The position numbers and the translations under genes were made by a program. The notes beneath the pieces are model-generated. The model searched no databases. It had not been told where the DNA came from and was given only the letters and a program-made list of their open reading frames with translations. This document shows positions 45,745 through 53,785 of a DNA stretch of 64,000 nucleotides, piece by piece. This stretch comes from Bryobacteraceae bacterium CoA2 C42. Lineage in GTDB: Bacteria; Acidobacteriota; Terriglobia; Bryobacterales; Bryobacteraceae. Where the stretch lies: assembly GCA_019931245.1 (NCBI GenBank), contig JAINDL010000006.1, positions 1 through 64,000 on the forward strand. The letters run 5' to 3'. Every line of letters begins with the position of its first letter. Positions within the stretch are counted from its first letter, which is position 1.

Positions 45745-46179
45745 ATGTTCTTCAAGCGCGCAGCCAAAGAGATCCCGACGTTCGCCAAGAAGTTGAGCGC
45801 CGCCCAGGCGCAAGGATTCGCGAGCGAAAGCGTCACGGGCGGATACCTGATCTCCCGCAAAGGCTGCGCGGCCCTCGTGAAGGAGACCGCTGAGGGCCAG
45901 GCCGAAATCGTCGAACACGGCATTCTCAGCGGCAAGCAGGTGGCCCGCCTGATGCACGGCGGCTACCAGATGTTTTTCCTCACCCCGGACGGACACAAGC
46001 ATCCGGCCCTCGCCGAGCATCTCAAAGCAGTCCACGCCTTCCGCGAAGACCTCATCGAGGCGCTCGGCGAGACCAGCCTCTACAACCAGTCGCTCGGCAG
46101 CACCTGCGCGGGGCACATCTACGACCGCGTGAAGGACCGCGACCACGGCGTGGCGAAGCGGCCCTGGGAAGGGGCCTGA
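45745..46179 (+). CDS. conserved-looking hypothetical protein divergent from glpK
   Basis: A 144-residue soluble protein without signal peptide or membrane segment. Segments such as FAKKLSAAQAQGFASESV, ISRKGCAALVKETAEGQAE and YQMFFLTPDGHKHPALAEH suggest a mixed alpha/beta fold, and the codon use is like that of its neighbours. I do not recognise the family. It has a consensus TATAAT box 8 nt before the ATG with GGAG between, so it may be well expressed. It shares this palindromic element with glpK. It converges with the TonB receptor gene through a hairpin. Confidence 0.6.
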   Translation: MFFKRAAKEIPTFAKKLSAAQAQGFASESVTGGYLISRKGCAALVKETAEGQAEIVEHGILSGKQVARLMHGGYQMFFLTPDGHKHPALAEHLKAVHAFREDLIEALGETSLYNQSLGSTCAGHIYDRVKDRDHGVAKRPWEGA

Positions 46180-46185
46180 GGCCCC
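46171..46185. terminator. hairpin with the stop codon as its loop
   Basis: GGGGCC-TGA-GGCCCC is a 6-bp perfect GC stem whose three-base loop is the TGA of the upstream gene. The convergent TonB receptor gene stops 3 nt further on. No T run follows on either strand. Confidence 0.4.
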
Positions 46186-46187
46186 GG

Positions 46188-49100
46188 CTACCAAAGCAGC
46201 TTCAGGCCGAACTGCATCTGGCGCGGATCGTTCGATTGCGTGGTGACGCGGCCGAAGTTGGCGCCCGCCGTCACCGACGTGTTCGGGCTGCCGAAGCGCA
46301 CCCGGTTCACCGCGTTGAACGCTTCGGCCCGGAACTGCAGCTTCAACTTTTCGAGCACCTGGAACTGCTTGAAGATCGAAAAGTCCAGGTTGTTGATGTG
46401 GTGGTTGCGCAGGTCGCTCGTGAGCGGGCTCATGTTGCCGAGCGTGAACGGCGCCGGCTGGCTGAAGACGGTCGTGTCGAACCAACGTTCCAGCCGGTCA
46501 TGCGCCCGCCCGCTCTGCGCCCCGCTCCGTCCGTTGTTGTTGGCGCGGAAGGCCTGCGTAAAGATGCCGGCCGTGTTGTTGGCGCCGATGCCAAGGTTCG
46601 CCCCCGACTGCACCGTCAGAATCCCGTTCACCTGCCAGCCGCCGGCCAGCGCATCCGCCAGACGAGACATGCTGCCGCCCACCTTCCGCCCGCGCCCGAA
46701 AGGCAGTTCATACACCCCGGAGAAGACAAGACGCTGCGGCACGTTCACGCTCGATACCGCGCGGCTCGAACGGACATCAAACGAATCCTGATGACTGGTG
46801 CCATCATCCATCGCCTTGGCCCACACATAGTTGCCTTCAAACACCATCCCCTGCGCAAAGCGCTTGCTGAAGGTCACCTGGAGCGCGTTGTAATCGGACG
46901 TCGCGCCCTGCGAAAAAATCGGGTAGATACTGTTGAACTGCGGATAAGGCCGGAGCATCTGCGCCCGCGCCACCTGCCGATTGGCAAGAATCCCCGCGCC
47001 CCCGCGCCCGAAGAACGGATTGTCCACCAGTTGGTTCAACTGCGCGCCCAGGCTCAGAAAGCGCGGGTCCACCTGGTTCAGCGAGAAGCCGCCCTCCCCG
47101 CCCCGCGAAAGCTGCCGCCCGCGGTTGCCGACGAAAGCCGCTTCGAGCAGCACGGCCCCGGGCAGCTCCCGCTGCACGGTGAGGTTGTACTGGATGGTGT
47201 ACGGCGTGTTGGTATTGCTGAGCGGCGCGTCGAGATTGCTGCCGATGGCCGTCATGGCGCCTTGCGAAGCGCCGGGGACGGGCTGGAAACCGCCCGGGAA
47301 GGGATTGCTCAGGCGGTTGAGCGGGGTGATGCCGTCGAGCGTGGCCACCCACGGCGTCTCCACGCGGAAGCCGTACGGACCCACCGTGCCCTGCGCCGCG
47401 AGCGTACTCGGGCCAAACAGTTGCGCGAAGGCGGCGCGAATGGCCGTCTTGTTATCAAGCTGGTAGGCGAGGCCGAGCCGCGGCGCCCAGTTGTTCCAGT
47501 CGCCCGTGTACTGGCTGCGGTTGCTCCCATCGACACCCACAAAACGGAGACCGCCTTTGAGCCCGGGCACCGCCGTTGCCAGCGGCGAGGCCAGCGACGG
47601 GTCAAACCAGCTCATGCGGTTGAAGCGCTCCGTCCGCGGCGTGTCGAAGTCATATCGCAACCCCAGATTCAGCGTCAGCTTGCGGGTGATGCGGAAGTCG
47701 TCCTGGATGTAGAAGGCCTGATAGAAGCTCTGCGAAGCCACGTTCTTCCAGTTCTGAAACAGGTTGCCGCTCGATCCCGCGCCCAGCAGGAACGAGGCAA
47801 AGCCATAGCCCGCCGTGGCGCTCGCCGCGTTCGGATTGGGCCCCTGCGTCATACCGGCGGTGAAGCCGAAGGTGGCCGCGGCGCGGGCCTCCCAGACGTT
47901 GATGCGGAGCATGCGCCCTTCGTAGCCCATCTTGAGGGAGTGCTTGCCGGTCAGCTTGCTGAGGCTGCCAGCCAAGCCATAGTTGTTGAAGCCGCTCTGG
48001 CGATGGTCGTTGCCGCCGAGCGAGGTCTGCCCGGCCACATCGAAGCGGGGGAACATGTAGCGGTCGACCGCGGCATCGATATCGCGCGGCAGCCCCAGGC
48101 TCGACGGCACGAAGTTCAGCCCCTGGTTATCGAACAGGAAGCGGTTGCGCGCAAACGAAGCCCGCAGGTTCAGCAGCATCGTCGGCGAGAGCGTGTTGGT
48201 GTAGTCGGCAATAAAGTTCCGGCCGAAGTCGTTGTTGTTCACCCGGCCCTCCGCAATGCCGAGATCCCCGGGAAACAGCTGCGGCGGACCGTTGAAGGAG
48301 CGCCGGTAGGAGAAGCGGCCGAACAGGCGCTGGGTGTCGGAGAGGTTGTGGTCGAGGCGGACGTCGAAGTTGTTGGTGTCGATGCTGGCGGCGCCGTTGT
48401 TGTAGAAGTTGTTGCGGAAGGTGCCGGGATCGCCCGGCTGATTGGCCTGGGGAAAATAAGCCATCGTGCGGACAGCGACGGGGTCAAAGCGCGAAGCCGG
48501 AATGATGTTGCCGGGGAACACGGTCCGGATGGAGCCGCCGCCGGCCGGGTTCGGGCGCGTCGTATCGGGGTCGAAAACGTTGATGATGGAAGTGGCGCTG
48601 GCCCGGGTGTTTGAAAAATTGCCGGCGCGTTCGAGCGCCGTGGGCACCGTCGTCAGCCGTTCGGAGAAACTGCGCTCCCGCAGACCCTCGAAGGCGGTCA
48701 TGAAGAACGTCCGGTTGCGCCGGATGGGGCCGCTGGCCATGCCGCCGAACTGGTTGCGCTTGAAACTGGCAAGCGGATTGCCGCGCGAATTGGCAAAGAA
48801 GTTGTTCGCGTCCAGCACGGAGTTGCGCAGGAACTCGTACGCCGACCCGTGAAACTGATTCGTGCCCGACTTATAAACCAGATTCAACACCGCCGTCACG
48901 CTCCGCCCGAACTCGGCGCTAAAGTTCTGCGCCTGCATCTTGAACTCAGCCACCGCATCGACGGACGGAAACACGGAGATACCCGTGAAGCCGTTCACCG
49001 TGGGGAAGGCCGCGCTCGATCCATCGACGAGCACATCGAACGTCCCGCCGCGGGCCCCGTTCACCGAAAAGCTCACCTGGTTATGCGCATTCCCAATGCC

Positions 49101-49583
49101 GCCCGTCACCCCCGGCGTCAGGTTAACGAGCGAGTACACGTTCCGCGTATTCAGCGGCAACTCGAGAATCCGCTTGTTATCCACCACCTTGCCAATCGAC
49201 GACGTCGTCGCCTCCACCACCGCCGCATCGCCCTGCACGGCAATCGACTCGTTGATGCTGCCCACCTGCAGCACCACGTCGACGCGCCCCTGCTGCTGCA
49301 CCCGCAGCACAATCCCGGTCTGCGTAAACGCCTTGAAGCCGGGCGCCGAGACGTTCACCTCATACGAGCCCGGCTGCAGCAGCGGCGCCGTGTACTGGCC
49401 CGCGGCGTTCGTGGCAATCTCGAGCCGGCTGCTCGTGCCCGTGTTCACCACAGCCACCTTGGCGCCCGAGATCACCGCCCCGCTGCTGTCCGTCACCGTG
49501 CCGGTTATGGTTCCGGTGGCGGTTTGCCCCGAAACAAGCGAACTTCCCGCCACCAGGCTGAGCCAAAGAGTTACGAATCGCAT
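46188..49583 (-). CDS. Oar-like TonB-dependent receptor with carboxypeptidase-regulatory domain
   Basis: A 1131-residue outer-membrane receptor. The signal (LWLSLVAGSSLVSGQ) is followed by a carboxypeptidase-regulatory-like domain at about 22-105 (TGTVTDSSGAVISGAKV, GQYTAPLLQPGSYEV). A plug domain comes next (IGKVVDNKRILELPLNTRNV), then a long 22-stranded-type barrel (FHGSAYEFLRNSVLDANNFF, LNLGLRYDFDTPRTERF) ending MQFGLKLLW. These very numerous acidobacterial receptors probably import oligosaccharides or peptides using TonB energy; the ligand is not predictable. A ribosome site AAGGGA sits 4 nt before the ATG, so it is leadered. No SusD-like partner is adjacent. Confidence 0.93.
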   Translation of the reverse strand: MRFVTLWLSLVAGSSLVSGQTATGTITGTVTDSSGAVISGAKVAVVNTGTSSRLEIATNAAGQYTAPLLQPGSYEVNVSAPGFKAFTQTGIVLRVQQQGRVDVVLQVGSINESIAVQGDAAVVEATTSSIGKVVDNKRILELPLNTRNVYSLVNLTPGVTGGIGNAHNQVSFSVNGARGGTFDVLVDGSSAAFPTVNGFTGISVFPSVDAVAEFKMQAQNFSAEFGRSVTAVLNLVYKSGTNQFHGSAYEFLRNSVLDANNFFANSRGNPLASFKRNQFGGMASGPIRRNRTFFMTAFEGLRERSFSERLTTVPTALERAGNFSNTRASATSIINVFDPDTTRPNPAGGGSIRTVFPGNIIPASRFDPVAVRTMAYFPQANQPGDPGTFRNNFYNNGAASIDTNNFDVRLDHNLSDTQRLFGRFSYRRSFNGPPQLFPGDLGIAEGRVNNNDFGRNFIADYTNTLSPTMLLNLRASFARNRFLFDNQGLNFVPSSLGLPRDIDAAVDRYMFPRFDVAGQTSLGGNDHRQSGFNNYGLAGSLSKLTGKHSLKMGYEGRMLRINVWEARAAATFGFTAGMTQGPNPNAASATAGYGFASFLLGAGSSGNLFQNWKNVASQSFYQAFYIQDDFRITRKLTLNLGLRYDFDTPRTERFNRMSWFDPSLASPLATAVPGLKGGLRFVGVDGSNRSQYTGDWNNWAPRLGLAYQLDNKTAIRAAFAQLFGPSTLAAQGTVGPYGFRVETPWVATLDGITPLNRLSNPFPGGFQPVPGASQGAMTAIGSNLDAPLSNTNTPYTIQYNLTVQRELPGAVLLEAAFVGNRGRQLSRGGEGGFSLNQVDPRFLSLGAQLNQLVDNPFFGRGGAGILANRQVARAQMLRPYPQFNSIYPIFSQGATSDYNALQVTFSKRFAQGMVFEGNYVWAKAMDDGTSHQDSFDVRSSRAVSSVNVPQRLVFSGVYELPFGRGRKVGGSMSRLADALAGGWQVNGILTVQSGANLGIGANNTAGIFTQAFRANNNGRSGAQSGRAHDRLERWFDTTVFSQPAPFTLGNMSPLTSDLRNHHINNLDFSIFKQFQVLEKLKLQFRAEAFNAVNRVRFGSPNTSVTAGANFGRVTTQSNDPRQMQFGLKLLW

Positions 49584-49626
49584 GAATTCCCTTGTTCGAG
49601 GCTAACAGGGAACCGTTGCGACTGCA

Positions 49627-51075
49627 TTACAATCCCGCTTTTTTCCAAAGATCATCCACTTTTCGTTTGATCTCCGGACTCATCGTAATCACATCCGGCC
49701 ACCGCCGCGTAAAGCCCTCCTCGGGCCACTTTCGCGTCGCGTCGATGCCCATCTTCGACCCCCAGTTGATCATCCGGCTGGCGTGATCAAGCGAATCAAT
49801 CGGACCGGTGACAAACTCAATATCCCGCTGCGGATCGATGTTATTCAGCGCCTTCCACGCCACTTCGCTGTAGTTCTGAATATCCACGTCCTCATCCACC
49901 ACCACAATGCACTTCGTGAACATCGCCTGCCCAAGGCCCCAGATCGCGTGCATCACCTTCCGGGCCTGCATCGGATAAGACTTGCGAATCTTGACCAGCA
50001 TCAGGTTATGAAAAATCCCCTCGGCCGGCAGACACATATCGCGAATCTCGGGAATCTGCATGCGCATCAGCGGCAGAAACGTCCGTTCAATCGCCTTGCC
50101 CATGTAGTAATCCTCCATCGGCGGCGGGCCCACAATCGTGGTGGCGTAGATCGGATTCCTGCGGTGCGTCAGGCACGTCAGATGGAACACCGGATACTCA
50201 TCTTCGAGCGAATAGTAGCCCGTGTGATCGCCGAACGGACCCTCCGTCCGCCGCTCGCCCATCTCCACGTACCCCTCGAGCACATACTCGGCGTTGGCCG
50301 GCACATCCACGTCCACCGTCAGGCACTGCACCATCTCAACGGGCTTCTTGCGCAGAAAACCGGCGATCATCATCTCATCGAGATCCGGCGGCAGCGGCAG
50401 AATCGCCGAGTACATCACCGCCGGATCCGCCCCGATCGCCACGGCCACGTCCATCCTGGTCTCGCCGGCCTTGAAGCGCCGCCGGTAGTGTTCGGCGCCC
50501 TGCTTATGCGCCTGCCAGTGCATGCCGGTCGTCCGGGCGTCGTAGACCTGCATGCGATACATGCCGCAGTTGCGTTTGCCCGTCTCCGGGTTCTTCGTGA
50601 ACACCATCGGCAGGGTAATGTAGGGCCCGCCGTCCTGCGGCCAGCAGGTCAGCACCGGCAACCGGCCCAGGTCGATCTGGTCGCCTTTCAGCACCACCTC
50701 CTGGCACGGCGCGCTGCTGACGGTCTTGGGGAAGAACGATCCCATCTCCGCCAGCTTCGGCAGCATCGACAGCTTGCCCAGCAGCCCCTGCGGCATCTGC
50801 ATCTGCAGATACTCGGAGATGCGGTCGGCGATCTGTTGAAACTCCTCCACCTGCAGCGCAATCTGCATGCGCCGCTCGCTCGCCAGGCTGTTAATCAGCA
50901 GCGGCACGCTGCTGCCCTTCGGCTTTTCAAAAAGCAGCGCCGGCCCCCCGCCCTTCACGGCGCGGTCGGCAAACTCGGTGATCTCGAGGTAAGGATCCAC
51001 CTCAAAAGGGATGCGCTTCAGTTCGCCGGCCTTTTCGAGAGCCGCGATGAATTCGCGCAAATCGCTATATGCCAT
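49627..51075 (-). CDS. UbiD-family prenylated-FMN decarboxylase
   Basis: A 482-residue (de)carboxylase of the UbiD family, which uses prenylated FMN to remove carboxyl groups from aromatic or unsaturated acids, for example in quinone synthesis. It shows LREFIAALEKAGELKRI at the start, NCGMYRMQVYDARTTGMHW around the cofactor-binding arginine, FGDHTGYYSLEDEYPVF, and CLPAEGIFHNLMLVKI, which holds the acidic catalytic pair region. The length fits UbiD. No ubiX lies in the window. The ATG at 51075 is only 11 nt from the divergent fabG start; TACCAT 11 nt upstream, inside fabG, is a weak promoter candidate. Confidence 0.9.
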   Translation of the reverse strand: MAYSDLREFIAALEKAGELKRIPFEVDPYLEITEFADRAVKGGGPALLFEKPKGSSVPLLINSLASERRMQIALQVEEFQQIADRISEYLQMQMPQGLLGKLSMLPKLAEMGSFFPKTVSSAPCQEVVLKGDQIDLGRLPVLTCWPQDGGPYITLPMVFTKNPETGKRNCGMYRMQVYDARTTGMHWQAHKQGAEHYRRRFKAGETRMDVAVAIGADPAVMYSAILPLPPDLDEMMIAGFLRKKPVEMVQCLTVDVDVPANAEYVLEGYVEMGERRTEGPFGDHTGYYSLEDEYPVFHLTCLTHRRNPIYATTIVGPPPMEDYYMGKAIERTFLPLMRMQIPEIRDMCLPAEGIFHNLMLVKIRKSYPMQARKVMHAIWGLGQAMFTKCIVVVDEDVDIQNYSEVAWKALNNIDPQRDIEFVTGPIDSLDHASRMINWGSKMGIDATRKWPEEGFTRRWPDVITMSPEIKRKVDDLWKKAGL

Positions 51076-51080
51076 ATGAT
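51075..51080 (+). promoter_or_regulatory. TATGAT -10 box for the fabG-aguB-aguA operon
   Basis: TATGAT ends 6 nt before the ATG at 51087 and overlaps the first base of the ubiD start codon on the other strand. Transcription of the two genes therefore cannot be independent unless ubiD uses a promoter inside fabG. Confidence 0.45.
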
Positions 51081-51086
51081 GAGTCC

Positions 51087-51821
51087 ATGGTAAATCGGAA
51101 CGCTCTGATCACCGGCGGCAGCCGCGGCATCGGCCGGGTCTGCGCCCTGCGCCTGGCCAAGGCCGGCGCGCGGGTGATCGTCGCAGCAAGAAATGTAGAG
51201 AAGTGTGAAGAGGTGGCCGCCGAAATCCGGGCCGCCGGCGGTGAGGCTCTGGCCCTGGCTGTCGACATGTCCTCCAAAGATTCGATTCAGGCCGCCTTCT
51301 CCCAAGCCGCAAAAGATTTCGGCCCCATTGGCATTCTGGTCAACAACGCCGGAATCACCAAGGACGGTCTCGCCCTGCGCATGAAGCCTGAAGACTGGAA
51401 CATCGTCCTGCAGACCAACCTCAGCGGCGCGTTCTTCGCCATGCAGGCCGTCATGCAGGGCATGATGAAGGAACGCTGGGGGCGCATGATCAACATCGTC
51501 TCTGTCGTCGGCGAAATGGGCAACGCCGGACAGGCCAACTACGTGGCCTCGAAGGCCGGACTCATCGGCCTCACCAAGTCCCTCGCCCGCGAACTCGCCA
51601 GCCGCAACATCACCGTCAACGCCGTCGCCCCCGGCTTCATTGAAACCGACATGACGGCCGTGCTCACCGACGAGCAGAAGGCCGGCATGAAGGGCATCAT
51701 CCCCCTCGGCCGCTTCGGCCAGGCCGACGACATCGCCGCGGCCGTCGAGTTCCTCGCCGGAGACGGCGCGGGCTACATCACCGGCCACGTGCTCGACGTC
51801 AACGGCGGCATGTACATGTAG
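51087..51821 (+). CDS. fabG: short-chain dehydrogenase, 3-oxoacyl-ACP reductase type
   Basis: A 244-residue NADPH-dependent SDR. The cofactor motif is TGGSRGIG (residues 9-16), with NNAG at 86-89 and the catalytic Ser139, Tyr152 and Lys156 (IVSVVGEMGNAGQANYVASK in blocks). VAPGFIETDMT and YITGHVLDVNGGMYM are the usual FabG motifs, so reduction of 3-oxoacyl-ACP in fatty acid synthesis is likely, though paralogues act on other ketones. I chose the ATG at 51087 because TATGAT lies 6 nt upstream; an ATG at 51069 would overlap ubiD. aguB follows 33 nt later. Confidence 0.88.
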   Translation: MVNRNALITGGSRGIGRVCALRLAKAGARVIVAARNVEKCEEVAAEIRAAGGEALALAVDMSSKDSIQAAFSQAAKDFGPIGILVNNAGITKDGLALRMKPEDWNIVLQTNLSGAFFAMQAVMQGMMKERWGRMINIVSVVGEMGNAGQANYVASKAGLIGLTKSLARELASRNITVNAVAPGFIETDMTAVLTDEQKAGMKGIIPLGRFGQADDIAAAVEFLAGDGAGYITGHVLDVNGGMYM

Positions 51822-51854
51822 CGGGACGAGCGGGACATCGGCGAGAATTGGAGG

Positions 51855-52748
51855 ATGTCCAACGCCTCCGGCCAACGTTTCCGCGTCGGTCTCGTGCAGA
51901 TGTCCTGCTCCCGCTCCCCCGGCGAAAACCTCGAAAAAGCCGCCGCGAAGGTCCGCGAAGCCGCCGCCCGCGGCGCCCAGATCATCTGCCTGCAGGAGCT
52001 GTTCCGCTCCCAGTACTTCTGCCGCGAAGAGAAAGCCGACCTGTTCGACCTCGCCGAACCCATCCCCGGCCCCGCCACCGCCGTCATGGGCCAACTGGCC
52101 AAAGAGCTCGACGTCGTCATCGTCAGTTCGCTCTTTGAAAAACGCGCCCACGGCCTCTACCACAACACGGCCACCGTCCACGACGCCGGCGGCGCAATGC
52201 TCGGCATCTTCCGCAAAATGCATATCCCGGACGATCCGCTCTTCTACGAAAAGTTCTACTTCACCCCCGGCGACCTCGGCTTCAAGAACTTCGAGACAAA
52301 GTACGCGCGCATTGGCGTCCTCATCTGCTGGGACCAGTGGTATCCGGAAGCCGCCCGCCTCACGGCCCTGCAAGGCGCCAGCATTCTCTTCTACCCCACC
52401 GCCATCGGCTGGCACCCGGCCGAAAAAGAGGAGTACGGCCCCGCCCAACTCGACGCCTGGCGGACCATCCAGCGCAGCCACGCCATCGCCAACGGCATCT
52501 ACGTCGCCGCCGTCAACCGCATCGGCTTCGAACAGGGCCCCCACGACTCCGGCCTCGAATTCTGGGGCAACTCCTTCCTCGCCGACCCCTTCGGCCGCGT
52601 CCTTACCGAAGCCTCAAACGACCAGGAAGAGATCCTCGTCTACGAGTGCGACCCCAAACTCCAGGACGAAGTCCGCCGCAATTGGCCCTTCCTCCGCGAC
52701 CGCCGCATCGACGCCTACGACGGCCTCACCAAAAGGTTCCTCGACTAA
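51855..52748 (+). CDS. aguB: N-carbamoylputrescine amidase
   Basis: A 297-residue nitrilase-superfamily amidase that converts N-carbamoylputrescine to putrescine, CO2 and ammonia. The catalytic triad is visible as Glu48 (CLQELF), Lys121 (FRKMHIPDD) and Cys158 (ICWDQWYPEAAR). The Cys context CWDQWYPE and the region FYPTAIGWHP with LEFWGNSFLADPFG are specific to the AguB branch. Its TAA overlaps the aguA ATG (TAATG), which fits a shared pathway from agmatine. GGAGG directly abuts the ATG, unusually close for a ribosome site. Confidence 0.93.
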   Translation: MSNASGQRFRVGLVQMSCSRSPGENLEKAAAKVREAAARGAQIICLQELFRSQYFCREEKADLFDLAEPIPGPATAVMGQLAKELDVVIVSSLFEKRAHGLYHNTATVHDAGGAMLGIFRKMHIPDDPLFYEKFYFTPGDLGFKNFETKYARIGVLICWDQWYPEAARLTALQGASILFYPTAIGWHPAEKEEYGPAQLDAWRTIQRSHAIANGIYVAAVNRIGFEQGPHDSGLEFWGNSFLADPFGRVLTEASNDQEEILVYECDPKLQDEVRRNWPFLRDRRIDAYDGLTKRFLD

Positions 52749-53785
52749 TGCCCGCCACCTGGACCATGCCCGCCGAATGGGCGCCCCACGAAGGAACCTG
52801 GCTCGCCTGGCCCCACGAAAAGAGCGATTGGCCCGGCAAGTTCGGACCCATCCCCCACTTCTACGGCAAGCTCATCGCCAAGCTGACCCGCTATGAAACG
52901 GTCCACCTACTCTGCGCCAACGAACGCGCCGCCCAGGCCGCCGTTAAAGCCGCCCGCCAGGAGCACGCCAACCTCGCCGCCCTCGACCTCCACCTCGTCC
53001 CCACCGACCGCAGCTGGCTCCGCGACACCGCGCCCATCTTCGTCAAATCCACCACCGGCAAGCTCAAAGTCACCGACTGGCACTTCAACGGCTGGGCCAA
53101 GTACGACAACTGGCAGAACGACGACGCCCTGCCCGAATACATTGCCGCGAAACTCGGCCTCCCCCGCGTCCAGCCCCTCGCCCGCCAGCGCCGCGTCGTG
53201 CTCGAAGGCGGCTCCATCGACGTCAACGGCGCCGGCACGCTCCTCACCACCGAAGAGTGCCTCCTCAGCCCCGTTCAGGCCCGCAATCCCCACCTCACCA
53301 AAGCGCAGATCGAAGCCGTCCTCGCCAAGCATCTCGGCGTCACCAAAGTCCTCTGGCTCGGCAATGGCATCGCCGGCGACGACACCCACGGCCACGTCGA
53401 CGACCTCGCCCGCTTCACCGACCCCCAAACCATCGTCACCGTCGTCGAAGCCGACCCCGCCGACCCCAACTACGAACCCTTGCAGGACAACCTCCGGCGC
53501 CTCCGCGAAATGACCGACCAGGACGGCCGCCCCCTCCGCATCGTCACCCTCCCCATGCCCGCCCCCGTCCGGTTCGCCGACCAGCGTCTCCCGGCCAGCT
53601 ACGCCAACTTTTACATCGCCAACCAGCAGGTCCTCGTGCCGACCTTCAACGATCCCAACGACCGCCACGCCCTCAACACCCTCGCCGGCCTCTTCCCGGA
53701 CCGCGCCGTCGTCGGCATCGACTGCAGCGACCTCGTCCTCGGCCTCGGCACCCTGCACTGCATGACGCAGCAGCAGCCCGCCTAA
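52748..53785 (+). CDS. aguA: agmatine deiminase
   Basis: A 345-residue guanidino-group-modifying enzyme that hydrolyses agmatine to N-carbamoylputrescine, the step before AguB. Hallmarks are MPAEWAPHEGTWLAWPH, RDTAPIFV, VLEGGSIDVNG, NGIAGDDTHGHVDDLARF, and the catalytic Cys in GLGTLHCMTQQQP (Cys about 338). The usual GGGNIHC is changed to GLGTLHC, a conservative variant. The start overlaps the aguB stop by one base. No arginine decarboxylase gene is seen in the window. It overlaps the convergent secreted-protein gene by 4 nt. Confidence 0.95.
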   Translation: MPATWTMPAEWAPHEGTWLAWPHEKSDWPGKFGPIPHFYGKLIAKLTRYETVHLLCANERAAQAAVKAARQEHANLAALDLHLVPTDRSWLRDTAPIFVKSTTGKLKVTDWHFNGWAKYDNWQNDDALPEYIAAKLGLPRVQPLARQRRVVLEGGSIDVNGAGTLLTTEECLLSPVQARNPHLTKAQIEAVLAKHLGVTKVLWLGNGIAGDDTHGHVDDLARFTDPQTIVTVVEADPADPNYEPLQDNLRRLREMTDQDGRPLRIVTLPMPAPVRFADQRLPASYANFYIANQQVLVPTFNDPNDRHALNTLAGLFPDRAVVGIDCSDLVLGLGTLHCMTQQQPA

